A stretch of DNA of 64,000 bases from positions 16,206,186 to 16,270,185 of the forward strand of contig NC_063052.1 of assembly GCF_018812025.1 (NCBI RefSeq), read 5' to 3'. The notes under the pieces are model-generated. The model made no database searches. It saw only the letters and a list, made by a program, of their open reading frames with translations, and was not told where the DNA came from. Positions 43,131 through 53,539 of the stretch are shown here, piece after piece; the first letter of the stretch is position 1; each line of letters begins with the position of its first letter. Source of the stretch: Megalobrama amblycephala (lineage: Eukaryota > Chordata > Actinopteri > Cypriniformes > Xenocyprididae). The position numbers were made by a program, and so were the translations under genes.

Positions 43131-43600
43131 ATCTACTTCTATAATTCAAATCATGTGAATTGTTAGGCTGCATAGATTAGGTCAGCTGGAACCAGGAACA
43201 CTTCCCATAACACCTGATGTACTCATTACATCATAAGAAGAATTGGCGTCTATGCTAATATTAGTCTCTCTCTGTTTATCCCGAGGTTTGCCGCAGCCTG
43301 CCAGATCCAGGCCGTATCCAGATGAGATGAAGGACATGCATCTAGACATGATGATAACGCAGCCCTGACGTTTCAACTAAATTATCCCCGGCAAGAATGC
43401 ATTAAAGGTATTCAGTTTTCAGTAAGAAAGGTGTCATTTCAGCGGCCCCTAAAGTAATAATTATTTTGTACAATGGAAGTGATTCAATCAAAAACCAACT
43501 TTAGCTCAATAAGAATTTTTCACTTGTTAATGTGAAGCTGCTTTGAAACAATCTGTATTGTGAAAAGCGTTGTATAAATGAAGATGACTTGACTTGAACA

Positions 43601-44095
43601 AGACAGTCAAAACACTCCAAATATTTTTGCTGCTTGTTCAGTTTAATTATTTGAAATTAGTTGCAATTTTTGATTTCATTGCACTTTATTCACTTAAAAC
43701 TGTAAATGAAAGTTAAGGTATGATACACTCAGCTCACTTAAAATTGTAAATGAAAGTTAATGTATCATGCATTTGAGTTGGGATAACATGAATCACTTTT
43801 ACTGACAGCTGAAACTAGACAGGATGCTCTGCATTGGGATTGGATTGAAAAGCTAAACTCAAAACATCCTCCATTACATTCATGCTTGTCAGTATATTAT
43901 GATCTTACAATTCAAAGTAACTGACAATCTCTATACAAAACACTTTGTTAGTGTGAAGTTCATACAACATGTACATGTTAACAGGATTTAAAATGAATTC
44001 AGGTACAGTTTGGTACCATTTACTGATCAATGTAATAATTGATATGCTAACATTTAGATTTTGAAATAATAGTATCATTATTTATGTTCTCATAT
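43601..44095. other. No gene recognised
   Basis: AT-rich DNA with two tandem copies of an AAATTGTAAATGAAAGTTAA-like block (about 43,700-43,760). Confidence 0.4.
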
Positions 44096-44099
44096 CACA

Positions 44100-44275
44100 A
44101 CATTTTCCTGGCATACAAGGAAAAAAAATTCAAATGTTGTGCAATTTTGTCATGTCAGTATGAAAAGGATGTGTGCTCAGTGTAAACATTACTTATTCAT
44201 TTGTGCAGTTTAATGTACTTTTTGGTTGTGTTTACTTTAAATAAGGAAGAACAAAGTAAACATCGGCACAATGTA
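44100..44275. repeat. Segmental duplicate flank block (copy 3 of 3)
   Basis: Diverged match to 13,850 and 24,785, sharing GTGTGCTCAGTGTAAACA and ACTTTTTGGTTGTGTTTACT. Confidence 0.6.
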
Positions 44276-44678
44276 CACAATTTACTCTATCAAAATTAAA
44301 GACCGTTTCAGTAACAGCAGATATAAATGATTTTGAAAAGGCTGTTTAAAGCATTGTAATTGTTTTTTAATAATAATAATAATTACTATTATCATTGTCT
44401 TTAAGTGTATTGGTTCTGTAAAATCACTGCCTATAGGTTTGGGATTATTCTTCTATTCTTTTTTTTTTTTTCTTTTTATTTGCCAGAAGCATACTTCACT
44501 GTATCCTACAAAGTGTCCTCATTTTTAGGTGTTATGCTTTTTTTTATCAGATAAAAAATCTAAAAATTGTACATTTAAAATTATTTCTTAATTTTTTAAA
44601 TTAAATTTTAATACATTTTACCCATTAAAATGGATTACCTCTGTAATTTCTCCTCATAGTCTCTTCTGTGGCTCTCTC

Positions 44679-44950
44679 TGTTACGTTCACCGTCCCATCC
44701 AGGTTGTTTGACTGTCACGTGTTCCTTTGTGTTTTGCTCCCGCCACTCATTATTCACCATGGACACTGATTTCATCCCCAGCTGTTTCGTATTAGTGTCG
44801 GTACTTTAGTTCCTCCCTGTCTTCAGTCCAGTGTCCGGTATTGTTGAATGTTACTTGTTTCTACGTGTATCCAGACTGCTTTATGTCATTAAACTACGTT
44901 ATTGTTCCTACTCCTGCCTTCATCGTCTTCTCTAGGATACCACCGTAACA
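44679..44950 (+). repeat. 5' LTR of a second gypsy-like element
   Basis: 272 bp, TGTTACGTTC...CACCGTAACA with 7-bp inverted ends, followed by GAATACCGGACC exactly as after the LTR at 33,520. The 3' LTR is not found; the element is cut by the DIRS insertion. Confidence 0.75.
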
Positions 44951-44974
44951 GAATACCGGACCAAAAAACGAAAG

Positions 44975-45181
44975 ATGGATTTCTGCAGTAAATTCACTCT
45001 TGTGGCACAGAAAAACCACGATTTCTGTTTATTCACCAAGGAATTCATCAGTGTTGCACTCTCCTGCCCCTACGACGACGAAACCCTGAAGTCGTTGTTC
45101 TGGATCGGGGCCAACTACCATTGTCCCGTGGACCTCCCGGACACCTCTGGACTCAGCTGGATGGAATCCATCATTTTGTAA
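44975..45181 (+). pseudogene. Truncated Gag-like ORF of the second gypsy-like element
   Basis: Starts MDFCSKFTLVAQKNHDFCLF and continues with FTKEFISVALSCPYDDETLK and LFWIGANYHCPVDLP, related in pattern to the Gag at 33.2-33.5 kb (short acidic segment, L-x-x-F-x-x-G-L/A-N). It lies 24 bp after the LTR and stops at the DIRS junction (about 45,182). It would be the N-terminus of a Gag. Confidence 0.6.
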
Positions 45182-45199
45182 GGGAGTAAGAGTAAGGGA

Positions 45200-45362
45200 A
45201 CGAGACGCTACATCGGATGACGTGATGGGAACCTTCTGTCTTTTGTGTTCGTGAAGCACCTCTGTATCCAACCAATGAAAAGATGTGACGTCAGAGTGCG
45301 GGTGACGTCACGGATCAGAAAGCTATAAAGCACACCTGAACACAAAGCACGCCAGCTTCTGT
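45200..45362. repeat. DIRS left inverted terminal repeat
   Basis: Pairs with 48,958-49,136; contains GACGTCA-type CRE-like motifs twice and a CTATAAAG box. Confidence 0.85.
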
Positions 45363-45410
45363 ACAATGTCTGAAGCAAGCGCACCAGGTATGCAGGAGAT
45401 ACGGCCACGC

Positions 45411-45515
45411 GACGTAGCGTCTCGTTCCCTTACTCAGGGAACAGGGGTTACACTCGTAACCCGAGACGTTCCCTTTCGTGGGAACTATCGACGCTACGTT
45501 GGATGACGTGATGGG
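45411..45515. repeat. DIRS internal complementary region
   Basis: First half (GTAGCGTCTCGTTCCCTTAC) is the complement of the left end (45,190-45,215). Second half (TTCCCTTTCGTGGGAACTAT) is the complement of the right end (49,112-49,136). Confidence 0.85.
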
Positions 45516-45528
45516 AACGCAATCCCAA

Positions 45529-46535
45529 CTACGCCGTGTCTCCAAGTGCCTGGCTGCTATCTTGTAGCACCCTGGCCCCTGGAGTGATGTTAAGGTGAAG
45601 ATTGTAAAATCTGATAAAAGTGTGCTGGGATGACCATCCAGCCGCACCACAGATGTCGTCCATAGAGACACCAGATAGGAGAGCTCTGGACGCGGCCATA
45701 CCTCTCGTGGAGTGAGCACGCACCATCAGAGGACACGGACACCCCACCGTCTCATACGCAAGTGAGATGGCCTCGACCACCCACTTGCTCATCCGCTGTT
45801 TAGATGCTGGGCCCCCCCTCTTAGGGGACCCGTAACATACAAACAATTGTTCTGTTTTCCTCCACAGGGCAGCTCTGTGGACATAAGCATCTAATGCTCT
45901 TACAGGGCAAAGCAGATTCTTCCTTTCCTGATCCAAACTCGCAAAAGGAGGCAGGCAGAAAGCCTCCAGTACAATGGGACCTGGGACCCTCGTTGGAACC
46001 TTTGGAACATAGCCAGGCCTGGTATGCAAAAAGGCTTTCACCATACCTGGCGCAAACTCAAGGCAAGATGGAGCGACTGACAGCGCTTGTAAATCACAGA
46101 TTTTCTTCAGGGAAGAGACAGCCAGAAGAAAGATGGTTTTGAGTGTCAAGAACTTATCTGACACCTCCTCTATCGGCTCGAAGGGAGCCTCAGCCAGCCC
46201 TTGGAGCACAATAGCGAAGTCCCAGGTCGGGGTTTTCGTGCGCACCACAGGTCTCAACCTGAGTGCACCACGGAGGAAGCGTACTACTAGGGGTCTCGAC
46301 CCAGCGAGGAGCCCCCTACAGGGATATGATGAGCCGACATAGCGGCCACATATACTTTCAGCGTGGAAGGGGTTAAACCTTCCGAGAACTTTTCCTGAAG
46401 GAACTGAAGCACGTCAGAGACAGAAGAATGGACCGGGTCCAAATTATGCTGTTCACACCACATAGAGAACAGTTTCCATTTATATAAGTACAACTTCCTC
46501 GTGGAGGGAGCTCTGGAGTGAAGGATGGTCTCCAC
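45529..46535 (-). pseudogene. DIRS tyrosine recombinase, split by a frameshift
   Basis: N-terminal SAM-like DNA-binding part on 46,535-46,287 (APSTRKLYLYKWKLFSMWCE). The catalytic domain continues in another frame on 46,257-45,529: KKICDLQALSV (usual first Arg position), RAHSTRGMAAS (His-x-x-Arg), GWSSQHTFIRFYNL (His and catalytic Tyr). The switch is near 46,270. The enzyme would integrate the circular cDNA by recombination without target duplication. The first Arg appears as Lys-Lys, so activity is doubtful even apart from the shift. Confidence 0.78.
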
Positions 46536-47624
46536 AACCTCGGTTGAGAGACCAGTTCCTATGAGCCTTGCCCCTCAGGGGCCAGGCCCACAGTTTCCAC
46601 ATTTCTGGGCGGGGATGGAGAATCGTGCCGCCCACTTGAGACAGGAGATCCTGCCTGAGAGGAAGCTCTAAGGGAGAGCCGTGAAGTAGAGACATTATGT
46701 CCGAAAACCATACTCTGGTCGGCCAGTAAGGGGCCACCAATATTAGGTCGACCTTCTCCTGGCGAACCTTCTCCAGAACTCCCGGGAGCATTGAGACTGG
46801 GGGAATGCGTACAGATGCAGCCTCGGCCACGTCTGTAGCATGGCATCCAGCCCTAGAGGTGCTGGGTGCTGAAGTGAATACCACAGAGGGCACTGAGCTG
46901 ACTCCTCTGTGGCAAATAGATCGACTTGAGCTCGACCGAAAGTTTTCCATATCAACTCCACCACCTCGGTGTGGAGTTTCCATTCCCCCGGTCTCGCGCC
47001 CTGCCTCGACAGGGCGTCTGCTCCCACATTCAACCGCCCGGGGATATAAGCTGCTCTCAGCGAGAGGAGCTTTCCCTGGGACCAGAGGAGGATGCGACTG
47101 GCCAATTTTGATAATATGCGAGACCGCAAGCCCCCCTGATGGTTGATGTACGAGACCACCGCAGTGTTGTCCGTACGGACCAACACATGGTGATCTCTCA
47201 GGTCTGGGAGGAAGTGTTTCAGTGCAAGAAACACCGCCATCATCTCCAGCCGATTTATGTGCCAGGAGAGCTGATGGTCCTCCCAAAGACCCTGAGCCGA
47301 GCGACCACTCATGATCGCCCCCCAGCCCGTGAGGGAAGCATCTGTCGTAAGCATTACACGACGACCAGAAGTCCCCAGCACGGGTCCCTGGGTTAGGAAC
47401 TAAGGCTTCTTCCACATGACCAGAGCACGAAGGCATCGCCGCGTGACTTTGATCATGCGAAAAGGATTTCCCCTCGGGGAAAACCCCTTGGTCCTGAGCC
47501 ACCACTGTAAGGGTCTCATGTGCAGGAGGCCAAAAGTAATGACGTTGGACGCAGCTGCCATCAGACCCAACAGTCTCTGAAACTGTTTTACAGTGAGTGA
47601 CTGGCCTAATTTCACCCCTTTCAC
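46480..47624 (-). pseudogene. DIRS RT C-terminus and RNase H
   Basis: 47,624-47,400 encodes the end of the RT (FQRLLGLMAAASNVITFGLL) and stops at TAG (47,400). 47,381-46,743 is RNase H with TTDASLTGWGA (Asp), INRLEMMAVFLALKHF (Glu) and RTDNTAVVSYI (Asp). Downstream of a shift near 46,770 the frame continues as VAPYWPTRVWFSDIMSLL, the conserved region between RNase H and recombinase of DIRS elements. The RT palm with its aspartates is deleted upstream. Confidence 0.75.
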
Positions 47625-47939
47625 GGCCCCGAGAATATCCGAATCCCCCCGGAGGGGGCTGCCCTCGAGAGATCCTGCACTATAAAGGTCAGGACCTCTT
47701 CTTTGAAGCCTTCCGGGAGATAATGACGGTCCTCAGATCCGTCCTACCTCCGGAAGGCTTCGCCTGTGCCACCCGCCCCGGCCCCCCAGATCTTTGTGGG
47801 GGAGCACGGGAGGCGACACTGGCTTTTTGTTGCACCCTGTGTGCTGAGGAGCTGGCTGTCGGCCGAGGCTGCTCCCGCCCAGCAGCCTCGGGGGATGAGA
47901 GGGGCGGGGAATAATTTTAGAGAATGCCGCTGTCTGCTT
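47625..47939 (-). other. Deletion-joined stretch between DIRS Gag and RT
   Basis: Short GC-rich segment with a few DIRS-like words but no continuous frame. A normal DIRS has most of the RT here, so several hundred bases seem to be missing. Confidence 0.5.
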
Positions 47940-48752
47940 TCATGTCTCCTGAAACCTGTCGACGACAGTTGACACTGCGTCGCCGAACAGGCCATCAGGA
48001 GACAGCGGCGCGTCCATGAGAACATTTTTATCTCCCTCCTTGATGTCTGAGAGGTTGAGCCAGAGATGCCTCTCCGTGGCCACCAGGGCTGCCATAGAGC
48101 GGCCGATGGATTTGGCCGTCTCCTTGGTGGCCCGGAGAGCTAAATCTGTTGCCTTTCTGAGCTCATGAATAGCCTCAAAGGACGCTTCCCCAGTGTCATC
48201 AATTTCCCCCAGCAGGTCGGCTTGGTATGCCTGTAAGATAGACATAGTGTGAAGGCATGCCGCCGCCTGACCTGCCGCCGAATAAGCCTTGCCCACCAAG
48301 CTGGAAGTTGTCTTTAGGGGCTTGGTGGGCAGCGTCGGGGTCTTAAGGGACGATGTGGACTCGGGTGAGAGATGGCTCGCGAGCGTCTCCTCGACCCGAG
48401 GTATCGCCCCATAGCCGTGACGTTTCAGCCCAACTACATTGCTATATAGTGATGTCTGTGGGCTGTACAGTCTGTATTGTACTGGCCGCTTCCACGACCT
48501 CGCCACCTCGGTGTGGAGGTCGGGAAAAAACGGCAGACCCCGGCGCTGAGGTAGTGACCGCGCGGGAAGAAACCTTTCATCAAGCTTACTTTTTGGTTTA
48601 TTTTCAGCTTTCTCCGCGGGCCAGACGATTTTTAACTTTTCTACTGCCCTGGTCACTACCTCTAATAGCTCCTCATAAGCAGGGGATGAGGATGGCGGTT
48701 CCTCATCGACGTTCTCCACATCAACCTCCTCGGAGGAAGATATGTTAAGCAT
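47940..48752 (-). CDS. DIRS Gag-like protein
   Basis: 270 codons, uninterrupted. Acidic N-terminus (SSSEEVDVENVDEEPPSSSP), then the conserved DIRS Gag core: RRGLPFFPDLHTEVARSWKR, YGAIPRVEETLASHLSPES, AGQAAACLHTMSILQAYQAD and MAALVATERHLWLNLSDIKE. The role is assumed to be particle or RNA packaging; no enzyme motif. It is the only intact ORF of this element. Confidence 0.8.
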   Translation of the reverse strand: MLNISSSEEVDVENVDEEPPSSSPAYEELLEVVTRAVEKLKIVWPAEKAENKPKSKLDERFLPARSLPQRRGLPFFPDLHTEVARSWKRPVQYRLYSPQTSLYSNVVGLKRHGYGAIPRVEETLASHLSPESTSSLKTPTLPTKPLKTTSSLVGKAYSAAGQAAACLHTMSILQAYQADLLGEIDDTGEASFEAIHELRKATDLALRATKETAKSIGRSMAALVATERHLWLNLSDIKEGDKNVLMDAPLSPDGLFGDAVSTVVDRFQET

Positions 48753-48957
48753 CGGTGCCTCTCTTCGGGGGGAAGAAACCGCTACGCGTGCTTACGCCAC
48801 CAAAGGAGAGACACTGGGTCTAGCAGGTAAGGGAAGCGATAGGGCAGCGCCCGTCTCTTCCCCCTCTGCTAGATCCATCTGTTACTATATATATATATAT
48901 CAGACAGACAACAATAAATAAGACAGACAAGATACAGAGAGCGCTTGCTGAAGACAA

Positions 48958-49136
48958 CAGAAGCTGGCGTGCTTTGTGTTCAGGTGTGCTTTATAGCTTC
49001 CTGATCCGTGACGTCACCCGCCTCTGACGTCACGTCTTTTCATTGGTTGGATACAGAGGTGCTTCACGAACACAAAAGACAGAAGGTTCCCATCACGTCA
49101 TCCGACGTAGCGTCGATAGTTCCCACGAAAGGGAAC
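48958..49136. repeat. DIRS right inverted terminal repeat
   Basis: Complement of the left terminus; preceded by a short (TA)n tract at 48,884-48,900. Confidence 0.85.
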
Positions 49137-49139
49137 AGC

Positions 49140-49530
49140 ACTTAAGTTCTTTTAGCAGGAGTTGTCATGTTTCATATTACAAAATTTACTTCAATATTTT
49201 ATAATCAAAACTTTTTCTAATCAAAATCTCACGAGAACTTCAATATTTGTGTAATCAACTTCTATTTCTACTACAGTTTGGTTAGACATGTGGGTTTGAT
49301 TTTATAGCATTACTTAGATAAATTTTGTAAAATAAGTTTTGAATAAAATAAATGTTAAGTAGACTACAGTACTTTTGCTTTACAGCAAATTTAAGTAGCT
49401 TAAGATCAGTGCAACACACTTTTGTCACTGCAGCACATTTTGTCTGAGAGAGTTTGTGGAGGTGGTCGACAGGTAGAAACTCGACACTGAGGTTTTGGAC
49501 TTACATCATTTAGTTCTGTCACTCTGTTCC
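49140..49530. other. Intronic-looking DNA upstream of the ext1-type exon
   Basis: AT-rich, ending in a pyrimidine tract and CCCTCAG acceptor at 49,535. No coding frame. Confidence 0.5.
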
Positions 49531-49535
49531 CTCAG

Positions 49536-49655
49536 GTCCCGTCTACGGTGCGGGTGGTGGGCATTGACAGGGTGCTGGCTCTGAGACAGCGAACACAGAT
49601 GCTCTGGAAGGCGTACTTCTCCTCCGTGGATAAGATTGTACTCACCACACTGGAG
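49536..49655 (+). CDS. ext1: Single exon of an EXT1-family glycosyltransferase
   Basis: 120 bp, 40 codons, phase 0 at both ends, between a TTCCCTCAG acceptor and a GTGAGA donor. It encodes [20 protein letters not shown] followed by a [20 protein letters not shown] end, close to the exostosin-1 segment between its exostosin (GT47) and GT64 domains. EXT1 with EXT2 polymerises heparan sulfate in the Golgi. The peptide differs from EXT1 as I remember it at a third of positions, so a divergent fish paralogue (ext1c-like) is possible. No other exon of the gene was found in the window, meaning flanking introns exceed the visible DNA or the exon is isolated. It is on the strand opposite the lectin genes. 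Confidence 0.75.
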
Positions 49656-50870
49656 GTGAGAGCTGGGTCATCTTAGATGTGTATACAGTGGTGTGTCTGA
49701 CAGAGAGGAAGGTCTGACAGGGGAAATTAAACCAGCAGAGGATGCCATACATCATTAGCACATACTTAGTCCCCTGCACTTAGGTTAACTGGCAAATGAA
49801 ATGTGAATTTAAAATTTAAAAGTATGGCTTAACTTCGCCCCCTGCTGGCCGACAGGTGGAAGTGATCATTCTGAAAATGATGTGATTGTATATTTAATGC
49901 TGTTGTTTTGATTTACTTGTTTCACATTTTGATTTACTTTGTTTCACAGACAGGGTTTAGATTAAGCCATAATTATGCCTTAAAAAAAAAAAAAAAAACA
50001 TTACTGGTGTGCTTCTTGAGACAAAACAGTTACACTGACACATGTATGTTAGTGCAAGTTGCTTTCGTTAAAAAAAAAAAAAAAAAAAGCTCAAACATGC
50101 ATTTTAGTCTATAATTACCTTAATCCTTGTCTGTGAAACTGGGGGTTAGTCCAATGCCCTTAGGTTAACTGACAAAAGAAATGTGAACTTTGCACAAAAG
50201 TATGGCTTAAATTCGCCCCCTGCTGGCAAACAGGTGAAAGTAAAATCAGTGTAATTACTGACTGTTCAAAAGGCATGAAGTTAAATATTTTTTCTGTTAT
50301 TATATTCATAGAGTGTGACAATTTTTAAAAACCGTTCAAAAGCTTGGGGTCTGTAAGATTTTTTCATGTTTTTCATGTCTCTTCTGCTCACCAAGGCTGC
50401 ATTTATTTGATCAAAAATACAGTAAGAACTTTGTAAAATAGCATTACAATGTACAATAGCTGTTTTCTATGTGCATTTATTGTAAAATGTAATTTATACC
50501 TGTGATCAAAGCTGAATTTTCAGCATCATTACTACATCAGGAGTGTAATGCAGAGCTCAGGGAAACATACACTCACCTGAGCTGCAAGAGTGTGAAACAC
50601 ATCACTGAAAAGACCATAGTGTAAACACTGTTATTTACCAAGCTCAGAAGTGCCAACAACATCATCAGCATGGCTTTGACATTACTTTACATTCCTGTTG
50701 CTCAAACTGATGCTAATTCAGTGCTTTGATGAAGCAGTTATTAATCAGATCATTGGGATTCAACACTGTAAATGAGGCAGGACCACAAAGAGCTGCTGAG
50801 TCTGATCTCATTTGAGATTAACGAGCAGTGAACGAAAGGCAGTCTGAGACTGTAAACTTTTGAGGTTTTT
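49656..50870. other. Intron-like DNA, no gene
   Basis: A degenerate tandem pair is visible: CCCTTAGGTTAACTGACAAA... and TTCGCCCCCTGCTGGCAAAC near 50,155-50,235 repeats 49,782-49,860. Two poly-A tracts (49,981-49,998 and 50,070-50,089). Nothing coding. Confidence 0.5.
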
Positions 50871-51415
50871 GTATGTTTTTGTATGTATGTTAAGTAATTA
50901 CTAGTGGGTTACTATGATCTTCACTTGAGAATACTGACCCAAATAAGAAGTACTTACTTTAGAGTTATATAGTAACTCTTGTGTTATTACTATCAAATAC
51001 TTTACAAAAACCTCAAAAGTTTACAGTGACTCCAGTAGTTACTAGAGAGTTATCATGTTTCTCACTTTCTCAGTAATTCATTCTTAAGTATTTGGTAATA
51101 CTTCAGTCATTACTAGTGGGTTACCATGACCTTTACTTTAGAATTAATTATACATTATGTATTATTCACATTAATTACGAACCTGTATATAGTAGTTCTT
51201 AGTAGTTCTCTGGGAGGAATGAAAAAAAAAAAAACACTGTAGTTACTGATTAGCTAATAGTGAACTACCACCTTCAACTGAGCACTATTACTTACTAATT
51301 CATTCAGAGTTACTTGTAAGTTAATAGTAGTTACTAGAGTGTTAATAATGCATTATTTATTTGTTCCTGTGTAGTTATTCATTAATGAAGGATCAGTATG
51401 CTAAAGTGTTACCCA
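50871..51415. repeat. AT-rich DNA transposon-like repeat
   Basis: Full of TTACTAGTGGGTTACTATGA, TAACTCTTGTGTTATTACTA-type variants, ending CTAAAGTGTTACCC, like the ends of the inverted repeat at 15.0/18.4 kb. No coding function. Confidence 0.4.
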
Positions 51416-51689
51416 CGATTGTTATGTCTGAGGGCGTACATTTTTTATAGCGTTGTGTTATACATTTACTTCTGTATATTTTGTGTTGTATTCAGATGTA
51501 TTTCTTGTTCTCTGTTCTCTCTTTTTCTTCCTCCATCATAAGAGGTGCTCTGACTGACCAGCTGTATTCAGTCAGTTGATGTTGGAGGCGATTGGATCGT
51601 TCTTTCTTGTTTTGGAGAATGAAAGTGGAGGGTGCCATATTGTTTGTAATACTGTTTCTGTTTTGTTTTGTTTTGTTTTGTTTTGTTTT

Positions 51690-51930
51690 TCATGGTTAAA
51701 CAGGGAGAGAGGGAATATATATGTCATTTATTTTTCTAGATTTCTCCAGGTAATTTAGAGAGATTTCTGGATTAGTTACATTGTTTTGTTTGTTATTTTT
51801 CTTTACGTTGTTTCCAGCTCCTCAACTCTAGACGGGTAGCTATGTAACACTACACCTCCTCCTCACTGTGAATATCTAAATGAGCATTTTTTGATCCAGA
51901 AACATGAAATACAACATGCAGTGCTGAAGT
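51690..51930. repeat. Lectin duplicon flank (third copy)
   Basis: Matches 8,877-9,345 and 18,480-18,600. It contains a (TTTTG)n stretch at 51,659-51,688. Confidence 0.65.
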
Positions 51931-51932
51931 AA

Positions 51933-52821
51933 TTTATTCATGTAGAAAGCAAAGATAAACAAAGATGGGTAAAAGATAGATACATTTATCTTTTATCTTA
52001 AGGATAAAAGGTGCACAGGTAAAATGAAAACAATGAAAAAAGTGCAATATTAGTATTGCTCAGAAAACAGTAGTTTGGTATTTTGCTTATAGGATCAGTG
52101 GACTGTGGTGTAACATCATCTCATTCCACTTAATCTGGCAATGAAAACAGAACAAAACATCATTAAGGGAACGTACACATAGTATAAATAGTACATATAG
52201 TAAAAATGTCTACACACCATGTCTCTCTCCTTTTATCACTCACCTGAAAACACCTCAACCTCACACAGTGTGAGATATTCAGAGCGGAAGGGTATAAAGA
52301 TGTTGACATATCGCCCCTTAATAGGCTTAAACTTAAATGTTTGTGTCTCTCCAGGTGGGATGGACACAACAGTCGCAGCCCTGTGAAGAAACACAGTAAC
52401 AGAGAAATAGAGAGGGGCGTATCAAAACAGCATGAAGCATCTCAAAGCTTCTATCAAAGTATTTATTCAAAGTAATTTTATCTTATTTACTCATTTACTA
52501 ACCTTTTGTGTAAGTATTAAGAGAGAGACAATACTTACACCTGATTTTTGTTGTCATTATTTTCCAGGCTGTTGTCGATACAGATCTGAGCACCATTTAA
52601 TCTCTCTACACAACAATCTCCACGATTAGTGATGCTAACCCTGGTAATCCTGTAGACTCCCAACAAGTCAACTCTCCACCAGGGGTCCCATTCTGCATTT
52701 GTATGACTGCATGACCCTATATGGTAATCTGAATTTCTGTTGCCATCGACAGCGTTGTCAGCAGTTGTTAAATAATCATATGTGGAAGACAGGACAGCTG
52801 TTCCTCCAAAAGCAAGATTTC
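51933..52821 (-). CDS. F-type lectin gene 3, last domain only
   Basis: Minus-strand exons: 52,821-52,539 (283 bp, one extra codon) and 52,380-52,244 (137 bp) encode one complete FTP domain; the last exon gives Asp then TAA (52,132-52,130); AATAAA at 51,938-51,933. The fucose motif is complete: His in SCSHT, 26 residues, RGDCCVER with both cysteines, and DPWWRVDLL. One change, GAQICID where others have GAQIRIG. The linker, first domain and signal exons are absent: similarity to the gene 2 intron ends at about 52,990, where unrelated sequence starts. It is either a 5'-truncated copy or has exons beyond the window. Sugar-binding residues look functional, but no start or signal is visible. Confidence 0.8.
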
Positions 52822-52990
52822 CTGTTTAACATAAAATATTAAACAATAATGTTTTTTGTTTGTTTGTTTGTTTGTTTTTTTACTTTAATGTGCTAAAGTA
52901 TAATACCAATATAATTGGCAAAATAATGCTAAGCTATGTAATCCAAATGTTTATTACACAGCTTTTTGTCACAGCGATAACAACTGTCAC

Positions 52991-53330
52991 GTCCTGAGAC
53001 GTATTTTATTTGTGATTGTTCTATGTGCCTTGTGGTGTGTTTTTCCCCTCATGTCTACTGCTACCATTCTCATGGAGGTGATTGGGTTGACCTGTTGCTG
53101 ATTTGCTGCCCATTCACCTCAGCTCCACTGATTGGCTGGGGAAAGCCAGCATATAAAGCCAGCACTGCCTCACAGCAAGATAAGAGGAAGAGGGTTGCAG
53201 AGGGTAACATGACACATGGATTTTTTCCTTCTTGCTACAGATAACTTTATTGTGTTCTGGTGCTGAAAAGTGCTAACCATTGGTGGTACTGTGAATTTAG
53301 TAGAAAACTTACAGATTTTGTTCAAAATTT
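52991..53330 (+). mobile_element. Unidentified insertion beside lectin gene 3
   Basis: Starts TGTCACGTCCTGAGACG, reminiscent of an LTR start, with a CAGCATATAAAGCCAGC TATA-type box at 53,150. The right limit is not clear. It replaces the expected lectin intron and linker exon sequence. It may be a 5' LTR or solo LTR. Confidence 0.35.
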
Positions 53331-53539
53331 AGATTTTATTTTAATAAAACCCGGGGGCACAATTAAGAGTTTTAAGGGGGGTATGCAATACATAATTTTG
53401 ACTGGAGCTGTGCCAAGAGACAGATGCACTTAGTGCTTTTCATCATAACTATTCAGTGTTCTCAAATACAAAGTGTTTATTTGAGGTTTCAGACATTTAA
53501 ACAGACAAAATTAATGCATTTTAATCCCACGAAGGCACC

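Larger units (their letters stand above)
39475..43600 (+). mobile_element. L2-type non-LTR retrotransposon, near full length, decayed
   Basis: Order: end of ORF1 with an esterase-like motif (39,478-39,657), ORF2 endonuclease (about 39,900-40,560), linker, RT (41,000-42,850), C-terminal region (to about 43,130) and a 3' untranslated region ending GTATAAATGAAGATGACTTG at about 43,590. Frames are broken repeatedly (e.g. stops at 40,059 and 42,179) and a solo LTR sits in the RT region. The same family supplies 36.8-38.7 kb and 59.95-62.07 kb. Confidence 0.85.
45184..49138 (-). mobile_element. DIRS-type tyrosine-recombinase retrotransposon, internally deleted
   Basis: About 3.95 kb with inverted termini: left 45,200-45,362 and right 48,958-49,136 are reverse complements over about 160 bp (e.g. 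CCTGAACACAAAGCACGCCA against its complement). An internal complementary region (45,411-45,515) carries complements of both outer ends side by side, the hallmark of DIRS replication through a circle. Minus-strand coding: Gag, C-terminal RT remnant, RNase H, tyrosine recombinase. The RT palm is missing. No target duplication is expected or seen. It is inserted in a gypsy-like element. Confidence 0.88.

Noticed and set aside
47597..48748. Plus-strand open frames of 105-131 codons across the DIRS element
   Set aside because: Antisense shadows of the minus-strand Gag and RNase H coding regions.
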